Shown: positions 54,291 through 62,468 of the stretch, piece by piece
Layout of the letters: each line of letters begins with the position of its first letter
Numbering within the stretch: the stretch's first letter is position 1
From: Shewanella sediminis HAW-EB3
GTDB taxonomy: Bacteria > Pseudomonadota > Gammaproteobacteria > Enterobacterales > Shewanellaceae
Assembly: GCF_000018025.1 (NCBI RefSeq)
Contig: NC_009831.1
Span: 1,426,001 to 1,490,000, forward strand
Length of the DNA: 64,000 nt
Direction: 5' to 3'
Program-made: the position numbers and the translations under genes
Notes under the pieces: generated by a model
Database searches by the model: none
What the model was told of the DNA's origin: nothing
Seen by the model: only the letters and a program-made list of their open reading frames with translations

Positions 54291-55922
54291 TTACTGGGTC
54301 GCTTGTGCTTTTACCACCAGGTTTGCAGCGTGATTCATCACATGGAAGAGATGGTTTTGCTCTACCGTTCCCTGTATCAGATGTGCACCCGGGCCACTGG
54401 CGAATATCCCGACATCTTCACCGGCGTGAGTTTCACTCTCTAATGGAATGAGCGCCTCTTGATGGAAACCGGCATTAAGCGTGTCGACATAGTTCAGGTC
54501 GACTCGACCCGCCTGGATAGGGTAACCATAACGCTCATCGCCACCAGTATTCAGATCTGCAAACCCGCGTCCATTGGTATATCCAAGGGTGGTGTAGGGC
54601 AGACCGTTAGCGTCCGTCGAGTTGGTAACTACCGGCGCTCCGGCTGAGTCGTTGCCTTTAACCAGTCCGAGTATCGGGTTACCACGGGTTGGATAGCCCG
54701 CAATGGTAAATACATGGCTGTGATCGGCGGTGACCATAAGCAGGGTGTCTTTAGAGGAGGTCTTCTCCATCGCGACACGAACAGCTTCAGACAGTGCAAT
54801 GGTATCGTGAAGGGCTCTGGCTGCATTACCAGCATGATGCGCATGATCGATTCGACCGGCTTCGATAATAAGCACAAAGCCTTTATCATTCTTCTTGAGA
54901 ATGTCGATGGTTTTAGCCGTCATCTCGGCCAGTGACGGTTCACCCGTTACCCCTTGTGTCGTCCGGTCGTAGTCATACTCCATGTGGGATGAGTTGAACA
55001 GGCCAAGGGCATGGTCGGTTGTTGTTGGGTCTAATGCTAGAAAGCTGTCTCTGTCTTCGACGTAGGCTGCATTGGTGTATTTTGCCGTCCATTCTGCGGT
55101 GAGGTCTCGTCCATCTTTACGTTTACCAGTTTTACCTTCGCCATCGATAACGGTATTAGGAATAAAGGCGCGTCGACCTCCACCCATGACCACATTCACT
55201 CCAGTGCCATAGCTATAGTCTAATAGTTGAGCGGCAATATCTTTACAGCCGTTTGTTACCGCTTCTGCCGGCAGGTCGGCATCACTCTCCCAGTTACGCT
55301 CGGGTGAGTGAGCGTAGGTCGCGGCGGGGGTCGCGTGGGTGATTCTGGCGGTAGAGACAACCCCTGTCGATAAGCCAGCTATTGAAGCGAGTTCGAGTGA
55401 GGTCATCAGGTTCTGCCCTGAGGTCGAAGCGCAATTGCCACGAGTGACTCCCTCGGCCTGAGATATCACACCTACATCGGTTTTAACGCCTGTGACCATA
55501 GCCGTCATGGTGCCCGCAGAATCCGGCGTTTGGCCATCGACATTGTAAGTCTTAGCCAGGCCGACATGGGGAAGGGTTTCAAAAGAGAGTGAGTTTTCCT
55601 CCCCCGTATCTCCTTTTAACTGCCCTTCAAGAATACGCGCGGCGGTAACTGTGGATATCCCCATGCCATCACCAACGAACAATATAATGTTCTTCGCTGC
55701 GCCGGCCTGGTTGTTTACTAGGGTGTCGGCGGCTTTGGTTACACGGCGCTGTCCATCGATATACCACTCATTTACGGTTGTCCAGTCTTTACCGTCACTG
55801 CCGTTACTCCCATCGCTGCCATTGTTACCATCGTTGCCGTTTGCGCCATTGTCACCGTCGCTTCCACATGCCGCCAGACCTAATATGGCTGCCGTAGACA
55901 GTACGAGTATTTTCTTATTCAT
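54291..55922 (-). CDS. Alkaline phosphatase, lipoprotein with Gly-X-Y linker
   Basis: A 543-residue PhoA-family enzyme. Motifs are FVGDGMG (zinc-2/Mg Asp), TPDSAGTMTA (nucleophile Ser), THATPAATYAHS, GRIDHAHHAGN and TADHSHV, and ETHAGED. At the positions of E. coli Asp153 and Lys328 this protein has His, as in mammalian and Vibrio-type enzymes. The lipobox LAAC puts the lipid on Cys19, followed by nine Gly-X-Y triplets (residues 20-46) as a flexible linker. It lies 17 bp downstream of a paralogue and probably shares its transcript. Confidence 0.9.
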   Translation of the reverse strand: MNKKILVLSTAAILGLAACGSDGDNGANGNDGNNGSDGSNGSDGKDWTTVNEWYIDGQRRVTKAADTLVNNQAGAAKNIILFVGDGMGISTVTAARILEGQLKGDTGEENSLSFETLPHVGLAKTYNVDGQTPDSAGTMTAMVTGVKTDVGVISQAEGVTRGNCASTSGQNLMTSLELASIAGLSTGVVSTARITHATPAATYAHSPERNWESDADLPAEAVTNGCKDIAAQLLDYSYGTGVNVVMGGGRRAFIPNTVIDGEGKTGKRKDGRDLTAEWTAKYTNAAYVEDRDSFLALDPTTTDHALGLFNSSHMEYDYDRTTQGVTGEPSLAEMTAKTIDILKKNDKGFVLIIEAGRIDHAHHAGNAARALHDTIALSEAVRVAMEKTSSKDTLLMVTADHSHVFTIAGYPTRGNPILGLVKGNDSAGAPVVTNSTDANGLPYTTLGYTNGRGFADLNTGGDERYGYPIQAGRVDLNYVDTLNAGFHQEALIPLESETHAGEDVGIFASGPGAHLIQGTVEQNHLFHVMNHAANLVVKAQATQ

Positions 55923-55939
55923 TTTTTTGCTCCAGGATT

Positions 55940-57445
55940 CTAATATTTCGTGCCGTCAAGGGATTGGGCCTGATTGATGATATGGAAAATAACATTTTGC
56001 TCGATAACGCCCTGGGCCAGATGTGAGCCCGGGCCTGTGGCATGTAAGCTGATATCTTCACCCGCATGAGTTTCACTTCCCATCGGAATAAGAGCCTGTT
56101 GCATAAAATCTTTATCTTGAGTGTCGACCGATGTTAGATCATCACGCAGCCCTATGACGGCGCCGGGACCATTGGTGTAACCTAATGTGGTGTATGGTTT
56201 GCCATCATCGGCGCTCGCCAGATTGCCATCGACATTGTGAACTAAGCCTAAGATAGGGTTTCCGCGTTTCGGGTAACCGGCAATAGTGAATACGTGACTA
56301 TGATCCGCGGTAACCATGATTAAGGTCTCTTCAGGATCGGTATTGTCGAGTGCGGCCTGCACCGCGTTTGAAAGCTCAACGGTGTCAGCCAGTGCACGGC
56401 TTGCGTTACCTGCGTGGTGGGCGTGGTCTATTCGCCCCGATTCAACAATTAACAGATAGCCCTGCTCATTCTTCTTTAGAATGTCGATAGACTTAGTAGT
56501 CATCTGTGTGAGCGAGGGCTCACCGCCTGTATCATCGGCTCTGTCTGCCTCATACTCCATGTGCGAGGAGTTGAACAAGCCCAGCAGGTGATCCGTTGAT
56601 TCTGTGTCTATGGCATCGAACCCGGCTTTATTCCATACATAAGCGGAATTTGTGAAGTTTTCGGTCCAGACTTTAGTCAGGTCTACGCCATCGGCTCGAC
56701 GACCCGACTTATCTTCACCATCTGTAACCGTATCCGGGATGAAGTTACGACGGCCGCCGCCGAGTGCCACAGAAAGCGCATTGGCTTCATCACGCATCAC
56801 AAGCTGGTATGCGATATCTTGGCACTCATTTGCAACGGCTTCAGTTGGTAGGTTGCTGTCAGCTTCCCAGTTACGTTCCGGGGTATTTGAGTAGGTGGCT
56901 GCCGGGGTAGCATGGGTAATACGTGCGGTACTAACAACACCTGTTGATAGTCCTTTCGCATTCGCAAGGTCGACGAGAGTGACAAGTTCATTCCCTCTAG
57001 ATGACAAGCAGTTACCGCGTAAACTGGTATCAGAGACAGATAATACGCCCGCCTTAGACTTAACGCCTGTGGCTATCGCTGTCATGGTGCCGGCAGAGTC
57101 AGGAGTCTGCTGATTGGTGTTATAGGTTTTAACTAATGCCGTATTTGGAAAGTTCTCGAAGCTGAGAAAGTTCTCTTCACCACCTTTATTGCCTTGGACT
57201 TGTTGCCCCTGATAGATCCGGGCGGCCGTCAGGGTTGAGATCCCCATGCCATCACCAACAAAAAGAATAACGTTTTTAGCCTTCTCTTTAGTCTGTTGTT
57301 CAGTTTTTTCCGCGACCTTAAGCGCGCTGGCTTTAAACCATTCGCTGTCAGTTTGCGTCGATGGTAACAGGGCTGCATTGGCCGCCATAGTCAATAAACT
57401 GCATGAAACGAGCGCAGCTACAGTTTTCATATTAATCACTATCAT
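55940..57445 (-). CDS. Alkaline phosphatase (paralogue, soluble)
   Basis: A 501-residue PhoA-family enzyme, closely related to its downstream neighbour, with FVGDGMG, TPDSAGTMTA, THATPAATYSNT, GRIDHAHHAGN, TADHSHV and ETHAGED. It has the same His at the Asp153 and Lys328 positions. Instead of a lipobox it has a signal peptide (AALVSCSLLTMAANA). ATG 57445 has AGGG just upstream; MKTVAALV at 57430 is also usable. First gene of the phosphatase pair. I find no full Pho box upstream, so phosphate control is not shown. Confidence 0.88.
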   Translation of the reverse strand: MIVINMKTVAALVSCSLLTMAANAALLPSTQTDSEWFKASALKVAEKTEQQTKEKAKNVILFVGDGMGISTLTAARIYQGQQVQGNKGGEENFLSFENFPNTALVKTYNTNQQTPDSAGTMTAIATGVKSKAGVLSVSDTSLRGNCLSSRGNELVTLVDLANAKGLSTGVVSTARITHATPAATYSNTPERNWEADSNLPTEAVANECQDIAYQLVMRDEANALSVALGGGRRNFIPDTVTDGEDKSGRRADGVDLTKVWTENFTNSAYVWNKAGFDAIDTESTDHLLGLFNSSHMEYEADRADDTGGEPSLTQMTTKSIDILKKNEQGYLLIVESGRIDHAHHAGNASRALADTVELSNAVQAALDNTDPEETLIMVTADHSHVFTIAGYPKRGNPILGLVHNVDGNLASADDGKPYTTLGYTNGPGAVIGLRDDLTSVDTQDKDFMQQALIPMGSETHAGEDISLHATGPGSHLAQGVIEQNVIFHIINQAQSLDGTKY

Positions 57446-57781
57446 CACCCTTTAATTATTGAGTTTACTTTGGGACTCGCTGGTTAACGCGATGATAGTC
57501 GGTGATTTATATGACGAGCAGAGGACACTAATGTTGAGCTTTTGTGACGCTGAAATGAGTTAAATTCGGATTCACTATTCCAATGGGGGGGTGTTTCATT
57601 AAGGTGAGGTCCTACTTAATTAATCCCTCTTTTGGTGCAATGGGTTTACTTGTGATAACTATAAGTTGTTGATAATAAACTTTAAAAAAATTGGCATTAT
57701 TCATGCCGCCTATTTGTGGGTACTAGCTTTGTGTTGTCAATAGTGGGTCATGTTGAGCGTGAATTATAAGGAGAGAGACGG
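57446..57781. other. Alkaline phosphatase/thioesterase divergent intergenic region
   Basis: A 336-bp AT-rich spacer between divergent genes. It holds promoter-like AT-rich stretches (TAATAAACTTTAAA) but no clear Pho box (a partial match near TCATATAAATCACC only) and no ORF. Confidence 0.4.
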
Positions 57782-58150
57782 ATGAAATATTATAGCCGAA
57801 GGTTTATTAAACCTGAGCATTTGAATCCCGCCAATGCACTTTTTGGTGGTCAACTTTTGAGTTGGATCGATGAGGAGGCGGCTATCTTTGCTGGTTGTCA
57901 GATGAAGAGTGTAAGTATCGTCACTAAGCTTATCTCTGAAATTAACTTTATGGCACCTGCTAGGCAGGGAGATGTCATCGAGTTTGGTCTGGAGTTAATC
58001 AGTGCCGGTAGCACCTCTATTGTGGTTCGATGTGAAGTGAGAAATAAGATGACCCATCTTCCTGTGGTTTGTATCAACAAGATGGTGTTTGTGAATGTCG
58101 ATGAGAAAGGTGTGCCATTGGCACATGGAATACGAGCGTGTGCCGCCTAA
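57782..58150 (+). CDS. Acyl-CoA thioesterase (hotdog fold)
   Basis: A 122-residue hotdog thioesterase. ALFGGQLLSWIDEEAAIFA has the conserved Asp of the active site and SEINFMAPARQGDVIEF the second motif. It resembles the YciA/BACH group, which hydrolyses acyl-CoAs. AAGGAGAGAGACGG precedes ATG 57782. Single gene, divergent from the phosphatases. Confidence 0.8.
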   Translation: MKYYSRRFIKPEHLNPANALFGGQLLSWIDEEAAIFAGCQMKSVSIVTKLISEINFMAPARQGDVIEFGLELISAGSTSIVVRCEVRNKMTHLPVVCINKMVFVNVDEKGVPLAHGIRACAA

Positions 58151-58172
58151 GGGGAGACAAGAATGGGTGATT

Positions 58173-58194
58173 CGGCCAGGAACAAACCTGGCCG
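58173..58194. terminator. Hairpin between thioesterase and small lipoprotein genes
   Basis: CGGCCAGG/CCTGGCCG with a six-base loop, between convergent genes. U runs are short. Confidence 0.6.
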
Positions 58195-58206
58195 ATAATT
58201 AAACTG

Positions 58207-58422
58207 TTAGTCTTTTTTACTCAGATCGTCGTTAACCGACTTTACGGCATCACGAGATGCATGACCTATGGCCTTGGTCGTGTCTCTTGTTGCATGACCA
58301 ATTTCAGTTGTCACCTCTTTGGTGGTGTCTCCGATGATACGCCCTGTCTCTTTAAGTTCTGCACAGGCAGATAGGGTGATGAGAGTGGCGAGGATCAATG
58401 TTAGTGATAGTGATTTAGTCAT
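58207..58422 (-). CDS. Small repeat lipoprotein
   Basis: A 71-residue lipoprotein with lipobox LSAC at Cys20 and an 11-residue repeat, IGHATRDTTKA then IGHASRDAVKS, preceded by a related IGDTTKEVTTE. The repeat is amphipathic, a pattern also seen in LEA-like desiccation proteins and in some envelope lipoproteins. No family recognised. It is a single gene with GATAA upstream; function unknown. Confidence 0.6.
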   Translation of the reverse strand: MTKSLSLTLILATLITLSACAELKETGRIIGDTTKEVTTEIGHATRDTTKAIGHASRDAVKSVNDDLSKKD

Positions 58423-58523
58423 GGTTACTCTTATGTGAACCGCTTATGCCAATAACTCAATAAAGTGATTGGTATGCGTGAAAAATGTTGTTGATTGTTT
58501 GTTATTTTAACCTGTTTTTCAGA

Positions 58524-58549
58524 AATGAAAAAGCCTCCGCTGGGAGGCT
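58524..58549 (-). terminator. Terminator after ndh
   Basis: On the minus strand AGCCTCC/GGAGGCT with four-base loop is followed by TTTTTCATTT. Confidence 0.85.
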
Positions 58550-58581
58550 CCATGTGATAACTACAGGCTTGATTTCTGAGC

Positions 58582-59883
58582 TTAGTGGAGCTTCAAGTGA
58601 GGATGAATAATGCGGCTGATCCCCTTGGCAAACATCAGCAAGGTCCCTTTAAATACCCCGTGAAGTTCGATCAAATGTCTACGATACAAGGAGGTATAGA
58701 CGAATCTGGCTATCTTACCTTCGACCAATACGCCTCCTCCCATGAATGACATCAAGTTACCCACGGTATGAAATTTAGACAAGTTAACCAATGAGCCCAG
58801 ATCTTTATAAACGTATTCGTGACTAGGTGATTTATCTTCCAGCATCAGGCTGATGTTATCCGCTGTCATCAATGCCATCTGTCTTGCAGACTGACCTCTT
58901 GGCGGAACCCAGCTTCCGTCTTCCTGTGGGCAGGCTGCGCAATCTCCAATGGCAAAGATATGGGGATCGCGGGTTGTCTGCATATTTTTCTTAACCATAA
59001 CCTGGTTGATATGGTTACTCTCAAGCTCACCAATTTCATTCAAGAAATCGGGTGCCTTAACTCCCGTTGACCAGATAACCATATCCGCAGGGATCTGTTG
59101 ACCTTCGGTAGTATGTAATCCTTCGGGGGTGACTTCACTGATACGGGTACTGGTAAGCACATTGACACCAATTGCGGTAAGCTCCTTCGCTACCGAATCC
59201 GAGATCTCTCTTTTCTCTACTTTAGGTAAGATTCGCTCATCGGCTTCGACCAAGGTTATCTCTAACAGGCTGCTATCGATTTTGTAACCAAAACCGCTGA
59301 GCTGATCGACGGCGTGATGCATTTCGGCAGACATCTCAACTCCGGTGGCTCCCGCTCCAACAACTGAAATTTTTATCTTCTCATCCAGCTGATGGTGGCT
59401 CGCATAGCGCATGAATTTATTTAGTAACATGCTGCGGATCTGCATAGCCTGCTCTGTACTGTCTAAGAAGACACAGTGCTCACGAACACCCGGGATCTTG
59501 AAGTCATTGGCAATACTGCCGATGGCAATAACCAGATAGTCATAACTGATACGACGTGCCGGCAACAGTTCTTCACCGGAATCATCCATAATAGGCGCTA
59601 AGATAACCTGTTTATTATCACGATCAATATTGGTCATAGCACCTTGCTGAAAATGATAACCATGATTGGCGGCATGACCTCGATAACTGAGGGCATCGAT
59701 ACCGATATCCAGTGCGCCGGTGGCAACCTCATGTAGCAATGGCTTCCAGACATGGCTCTCGGCACAATCAATTAGAGTGACCCGAGCTTTCCCCTTTTTT
59801 CCAAGTTTACGACCTAGTTTTGTGGCGATCTCCATTCCACCAGCACCACCACCGACGATGACTATATTGACCATTTCTTGCAT
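58582..59883 (-). CDS. ndh: NADH dehydrogenase II (Ndh)
   Basis: A 433-residue type II NADH:quinone oxidoreductase. The FAD-binding motif is IVIVGGGAGGMEIATKLG and the NADH-binding motif ISVVGAGATGVEMSAEM; HVWKPLLHEVATG and AIGDCAACPQ are also conserved. It is non-proton-pumping and membrane-associated through amphipathic C-terminal helices. ATG 59883 (MQEM) and ATG 59874 (MVNI) are both possible. Single gene ending in a terminator. Confidence 0.92.
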   Translation of the reverse strand: MQEMVNIVIVGGGAGGMEIATKLGRKLGKKGKARVTLIDCAESHVWKPLLHEVATGALDIGIDALSYRGHAANHGYHFQQGAMTNIDRDNKQVILAPIMDDSGEELLPARRISYDYLVIAIGSIANDFKIPGVREHCVFLDSTEQAMQIRSMLLNKFMRYASHHQLDEKIKISVVGAGATGVEMSAEMHHAVDQLSGFGYKIDSSLLEITLVEADERILPKVEKREISDSVAKELTAIGVNVLTSTRISEVTPEGLHTTEGQQIPADMVIWSTGVKAPDFLNEIGELESNHINQVMVKKNMQTTRDPHIFAIGDCAACPQEDGSWVPPRGQSARQMALMTADNISLMLEDKSPSHEYVYKDLGSLVNLSKFHTVGNLMSFMGGGVLVEGKIARFVYTSLYRRHLIELHGVFKGTLLMFAKGISRIIHPHLKLH

Positions 59884-60294
59884 GAGTTTAATTATCCTTT
59901 AACTAATTAATAATGAAGAGGTTTAATCATACATAGGATTGGCAGATGACTCTGTTTCGTTGTTTTCCAATCACGACCAATAATGTTTTCTAATTTTTAT
60001 GAACAGATTAATGGCTGAAAAAGTGTAACAGTACCTATAAAAATCGGCAATTGGATAGAAATGAGTGGTAAAGTCGTTAGATTTTACAATGTTTAGTGTT
60101 AGTTATTGATTTTTTATGGTGTTATTTTTTTACCATTAAACTTATCTGGTGCTTTTCCTGGGGGAGGGAAAGTATGAAAGTGTGATCTGTGCAGAATTTG
60201 GTCGGGCTTGAACGTGAACTGCCTCATCAATTGAGGCAGTTTCATTTTATATTAAAGGCATTTAATTGCTAAAGAGTGAAAACTTTCATCGATA
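59884..60294. other. ndh/orphan intergenic region
   Basis: A 411-bp spacer with the ndh promoter region and a hairpin near its right end. I see no ORF or consensus FNR site. Confidence 0.4.
60217..60250. terminator. Terminator of the orphan gene
   Basis: AACTGCCTCA/TGAGGCAGTT with five-base loop, followed on the plus strand by TCATTTT and on the minus strand by CACGTTC. It probably ends the minus-strand orphan gene only weakly. Confidence 0.5.
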
Positions 60295-60657
60295 TTAAAG
60301 ACCTGCGATCTTGTCGCTATAGTCTGCAATGAGGTGCTGCATAATCTCTTCGACTGATGTGTCTTTAGTCGCGTCATCCATAAATATCTTGAATGTAGCC
60401 AAAGCGTGACCATCGCCTCTGAGTCGACTGGTTTGCATCGCAAAGTATGCGCTTTCGGTGTCGGCTTCACGAACGACAAAACCATCAATCTCAAAAATAC
60501 GGTGACCTGAACGGCCATGCCATTTAGTGATTCGGTTTAAGCCAATTTCGCAAGACTGATTGAATTCTACATGGTTTTGCCAGGTGGTTGGATGTGCAGG
60601 GTCCTTAATGTGTGGGCATCGAACTGTATAGTTGTAGACATGGGAAATTGCTGTCAT
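60295..60657 (-). CDS. Hypothetical protein
   Basis: A 120-residue protein without signal peptide or membrane helix. It has three cysteines or fewer, a GLNRITKWHGRSGHRIFEIDGF stretch (positions 39-60) and a Glu/Asp-rich C-terminus. I recognise no family. It is alone between two long spacers, so context gives no role. The codon use looks like its neighbours, so it is likely real. Confidence 0.5.
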   Translation of the reverse strand: MTAISHVYNYTVRCPHIKDPAHPTTWQNHVEFNQSCEIGLNRITKWHGRSGHRIFEIDGFVVREADTESAYFAMQTSRLRGDGHALATFKIFMDDATKDTSVEEIMQHLIADYSDKIAGL

Positions 60658-61190
60658 ATATTACCTACCTGTTTTCGGATACTGATGCCATCATAGGCAT
60701 TGCTATTCAATTTGGTCAACTTTATTTGTCCTTACTCATATAAGTTTACTGTTCCAGTTAACGTAATAAGTCAGAAGTTATTCAAGCTGGTCTGACTCTT
60801 TTTTAGCATGAGTTTATTACCTATAACCTTGTGCTAGATCTCACTTTTACCACTGCTTTAAAACTTGCTTCGCTTTCGGTTAATAAAGCAACAGCTAATT
60901 GACAGTCTGTGATGTTATTTGACCAATGAGTTCCATTAGAGATGAGAATTTAAGCGTGTATGAGAAGTTGAGATTGAGCCTTATCTATCAGTAAAGCTGA
61001 TGCTATCTGATTTTCCTGCTTTTGATTTTTAAAGGAGAATTCACCAGATTCAAAATCTAGAATAAAACAGGGCTATATATCTTGGCTTTTGCATCCCTCT
61101 AGAGTCGTTTACCTGCATTGGGAGCTTAAGGCTTAAGGAATAGTTGCATTAAAAGGTTTGTCACAGTTTTTGACTGTTAGTTTTATGAAA

Positions 61191-61203
61191 TAAATTTGTA
61201 AAC
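61191..61203. repeat. Operator-like direct repeat 1
   Basis: TAAATTTGTAAAC, identical to a second copy exactly 60 bp downstream. The two flank a TATAAT at 61230. Confidence 0.6.
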
Positions 61204-61229
61204 AGGTTTCAATAAGTCTTTTATCTGCT

Positions 61230-61235
61230 TATAAT
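61230..61235 (+). promoter_or_regulatory. Candidate -10 of the RND efflux operon
   Basis: A perfect TATAAT 46 bp before the adaptor ATG, with a weak -35 (TTTCAA) at 61207-61212, spacing 17. It lies between the two direct repeats. Confidence 0.5.
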
Positions 61236-61250
61236 TTCTTGAAAATAATC

Positions 61251-61263
61251 TAAATTTGTAAAC
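61251..61263. repeat. Operator-like direct repeat 2
   Basis: TAAATTTGTAAAC, the second copy, just after the predicted transcription start of the efflux operon. Confidence 0.6.
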
Positions 61264-61280
61264 TCTTATCGGAGGCCTGT

Positions 61281-62456
61281 ATGGCTGCTCAAACCGTTTC
61301 AAAATTTAAATGGGGTATTCTCTTCATCGCAGGTTTACAGCTTACGGCATGCGGTGAGGCCCCGGCACCTCGGCAAGCCATGTTGCCAAGTGTGATCGTC
61401 AATACCGCTAAAACGGAAGAGATCCAGTCAAAGACGGAGATTGTTGGACGCACAAATGCCTCAGAAGATGTCACCATAAAATCTCAAATTCAGGGGCAGT
61501 TACTTAAAAGAACGTTCGTCGAGGGTGACGATGTGGAAGCGGGGGATCTCCTGTTCGAGATCGATCCCGCTACTTACGTCGCTGAGTTAGCTCAACAAAA
61601 AGCGGTGTTAAAGCAGGCATTCGCGTCGCGTGATGTCGCCGTCATGAACTGGGAGCGTGGTAGGCGCTTGCTTCCCGACGGCATGATCAGCGCGCAGGAT
61701 ATGGATGAGCTCACCACGCGTAAACTCACGACAGCGGCTGGTGTTGTTCAGGCTGAAGCTGCGGTGCAAGGTGCTGAGCTGCAGTTAAGCTATACCAAGG
61801 TATATGCACCTATTTCCGGGCGTATCAGTAATGCTATGGTCAGTACCGGTGACATCATCACCCCTAACTCGGACATGGCTAACCTGGTTCAACTGCAACC
61901 TATGTGGGTTAATTTTCAGGTTGCTGAAAGAGCCTTGATTAACGCTAAGCAAAACTTTTCTAAGGCGGCCGATAGAGAGATACAGATTTCGGATATCGTT
62001 ATCAGCCTGCGACTGCCAAATGGCTCTATGTTCAACGAAACGGGTTTTATCGATTTTGTCAGTAACAGAGTCGATGCGGCGACGGGCACTTTACCCATTC
62101 GAGCCACATTCAAGAATGGTGAGAAAATGATGTTGCCGGGAATGTTTGTCACGCTCGTGATTGAATCTCCGGTTAAAGAGAACGCATTGCTGATCCCACA
62201 AGCGGCGGTACAGGAAGATCAACAGGGTCGATTCGTGATGGTACTAAATGATCAAGATATGGTCGAGAAACGCATCGTTGAACTCGGCGAACGCTTCGGT
62301 ATCGATTGGCGTGTGATAAGCGGATTGAATGATGGAGAGCGTATCGTCGTAGACGGTCTGCAGAAAATTCGCCCGGGTATTCAGGTGAAAGCGGTTGAGC
62401 AAGAAGTTGTGCCTTTTCAAGACACTAAATCTTCCCCGAACAATAACGCATCATAG
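61281..62456 (+). CDS. RND efflux periplasmic adaptor (AcrA/MexA type)
   Basis: A 391-residue lipoprotein with lipobox LTAC at Cys24. The lipoyl and barrel-sandwich segments (IKSQIQGQLLKRTFVEGDDVEAGDLLFEID, positions about 61-90) and LSYTKVYAPISGRISNAMVSTGD are typical of membrane fusion proteins of RND pumps. A coiled-coil hairpin lies between them. GGAGG at 61271-61275 precedes the ATG. It is 12 bp from the pump gene. Confidence 0.93.
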   Translation: MAAQTVSKFKWGILFIAGLQLTACGEAPAPRQAMLPSVIVNTAKTEEIQSKTEIVGRTNASEDVTIKSQIQGQLLKRTFVEGDDVEAGDLLFEIDPATYVAELAQQKAVLKQAFASRDVAVMNWERGRRLLPDGMISAQDMDELTTRKLTTAAGVVQAEAAVQGAELQLSYTKVYAPISGRISNAMVSTGDIITPNSDMANLVQLQPMWVNFQVAERALINAKQNFSKAADREIQISDIVISLRLPNGSMFNETGFIDFVSNRVDAATGTLPIRATFKNGEKMMLPGMFVTLVIESPVKENALLIPQAAVQEDQQGRFVMVLNDQDMVEKRIVELGERFGIDWRVISGLNDGERIVVDGLQKIRPGIQVKAVEQEVVPFQDTKSSPNNNAS

Positions 62457-62468
62457 TAGGGGATAATT

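Larger units (their letters stand above)
60658..61280. other. Spacer upstream of RND efflux operon
   Basis: A 623-bp AT-rich spacer with no ORF. Near its right end it holds two 13-bp direct repeats and a TATAAT, described separately. A regulator gene is not adjacent. Confidence 0.5.

Noticed and set aside
55651-55977. Antisense ORF over the alkaline phosphatase N-terminus with a Leu/Pro/Ser repeat
   Set aside because: It is the complement of the Gly-X-Y coding repeat, so its repeat is a shadow of the real gene.
57446-57781. Pho box before the alkaline phosphatase genes
   Set aside because: The best match, near TCATATAAATCACC, lacks the two clean 7-bp direct repeats of a Pho box.
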